A stretch of DNA of 64,000 nucleotides from Ferruginibacter lapsinanis (GTDB lineage Bacteria > Bacteroidota > Bacteroidia > Chitinophagales > Chitinophagaceae). Positions 63,491 through 64,000 of the stretch are shown in pieces. Position 1 is the first letter of the stretch; every line of letters starts with the position of its first letter. The position numbers were made by a program, and so were the translations under genes. Below the pieces are notes generated by a model. It did not search any database, had not been told where the DNA came from, and saw only the letters and a program-made list of their open reading frames with translations. The DNA lies in the NCBI RefSeq assembly GCF_020783315.1, contig NZ_CP086063.1, forward strand, positions 3,026,501 through 3,090,500. The letters run 5' to 3'.

Positions 63491-63649
63491 AATTGCTGAT
63501 GACGCTGATCGATACATATGTAAACAGATTTATCCACCCCATCAGTTATAATCAGTTCAATCCGCGGCTCTATTCCCATCTTTCGTTAAATTTTATTTAA
63601 ACAAGTCCATTTTTCACTGCCTTTCCTCCTTAAAGCATAAATTTATCGC

Positions 63650-64000
63650 ATGAAGAAACCTGTATTTGCATTTACTTTTTTACTAATATCCTTTTCCGGC
63701 TTTGCCCAGCAGCATTCAGATGTTGTTTCGCTGAAGAAAAAAGAAGACTCCTTAAAAGTGTACAGCACCAAATTAATACAGGCCATCAATGCAAAAGACC
63801 GATTCAATGCCGACAGCGTTTTCACCAAAATGCTGGTAAGAGCATTAAAAATAAATGGCTCCTTCTACTACCCTTTCGATTCGCTGGAAACCATTTCTAA
63901 ATTATACGCACCCGATAGCAGCTTCAGGATTTTCACCTGGCAAATGGTCATCAGTGATAATGTTATCCGTCAGCATGGTGCCATACAAATGAAAACATAC
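63650..64000 (+). CDS. Exported protein of unknown function, 5' part (runs off right edge)
   Basis: ATG at 63650 opens a reading frame of 117 codons to the window edge with no stop. The signal peptide is MKKPVFAFTFLLISFSGFAQ. The mature part begins QHSDVVSLKKKEDSLKVYST and continues with SVFTKMLVRALKINGSFYYPFDSLETISKLYAPDSSFRIF, a charged helical region. No domain recognised from this fragment. A 159-bp spacer without a clear promoter precedes it. Confidence 0.8.
   Translation, partial: MKKPVFAFTFLLISFSGFAQQHSDVVSLKKKEDSLKVYSTKLIQAINAKDRFNADSVFTKMLVRALKINGSFYYPFDSLETISKLYAPDSSFRIFTWQMVISDNVIRQHGAIQMKTY

Overview
The window comes from a Bacteroidota genome, most likely a Chitinophagaceae-like member; the family-level call is inference from style and gene content. 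Supporting signs are a SusC/SusD pair, many secreted proteins ending in type IX secretion (T9SS) sorting domains, a PorP/SprF protein beside a giant PKD adhesin, TAnnTTTG-type -7 promoter elements and AT-rich intergenic DNA.

Layout. (1) 1-3212 (-): the 5' part of a giant secreted Ig/PKD-like protein that runs off the left edge. (2) 3606-30801 (-): a long pectin-utilisation locus, all on one strand. In transcription order it holds SusC, SusD, a PL1 pectate lyase, a CE8 pectinesterase, an unknown T9SS protein, a second CE8, KduD, KduI, a CE12-GH28 fusion, a GH105, a CE8-PL10 fusion, then UxaB, UxaA, UxaC and KdgK. A divergent LacI-family regulator (31175-32218, +) sits at its head. Secreted enzymes de-esterify and cut pectin, SusCD imports oligomers, GH105 and the periplasmic or surface enzymes release monomers, and two routes converge on 2-keto-3-deoxygluconate, which KdgK phosphorylates. 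The routes are KduI/KduD for unsaturated uronates and UxaC/UxaB/UxaA for galacturonate. No KDPG aldolase and no inner-membrane uronate permease are in the window.

(3) 32607-41215 (+): a 2511-residue PKD adhesin with a type B T9SS sorting domain, followed by PorP/SprF. (4) 41289-54644 (-): a secreted metzincin protease, a small unknown protein, a 2570-residue protein with twelve near-identical 88-residue repeats, a 143-residue mini-paralogue, a sigma-factor/anti-sigma-barrel pair and a cupredoxin lipoprotein. A tRNA-Pro(GGG) gene follows. (5) 54965-64000 (+): a dihydroorotase-like protein that has lost its metal ligands, a DUF4199-type membrane protein, two glycosyltransferases, a GxxExxY protein, and a heptose-nucleotide cluster (HddA-, GmhA-, HddC- and GmhB-like) interrupted by a DNRLRE secreted protein. 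A secreted protein is cut by the right edge.

The most interesting signals are: a 17-nt directional motif shared upstream of susC, the unknown pectin-locus T9SS gene and the giant PKD adhesin; a two-unit higher-order pattern inside the 88-residue repeat array; the pseudo-dihydroorotase; and a 27-bp inverted repeat pair that supplies the 3' end of gmhA and the 5' end of hddC.
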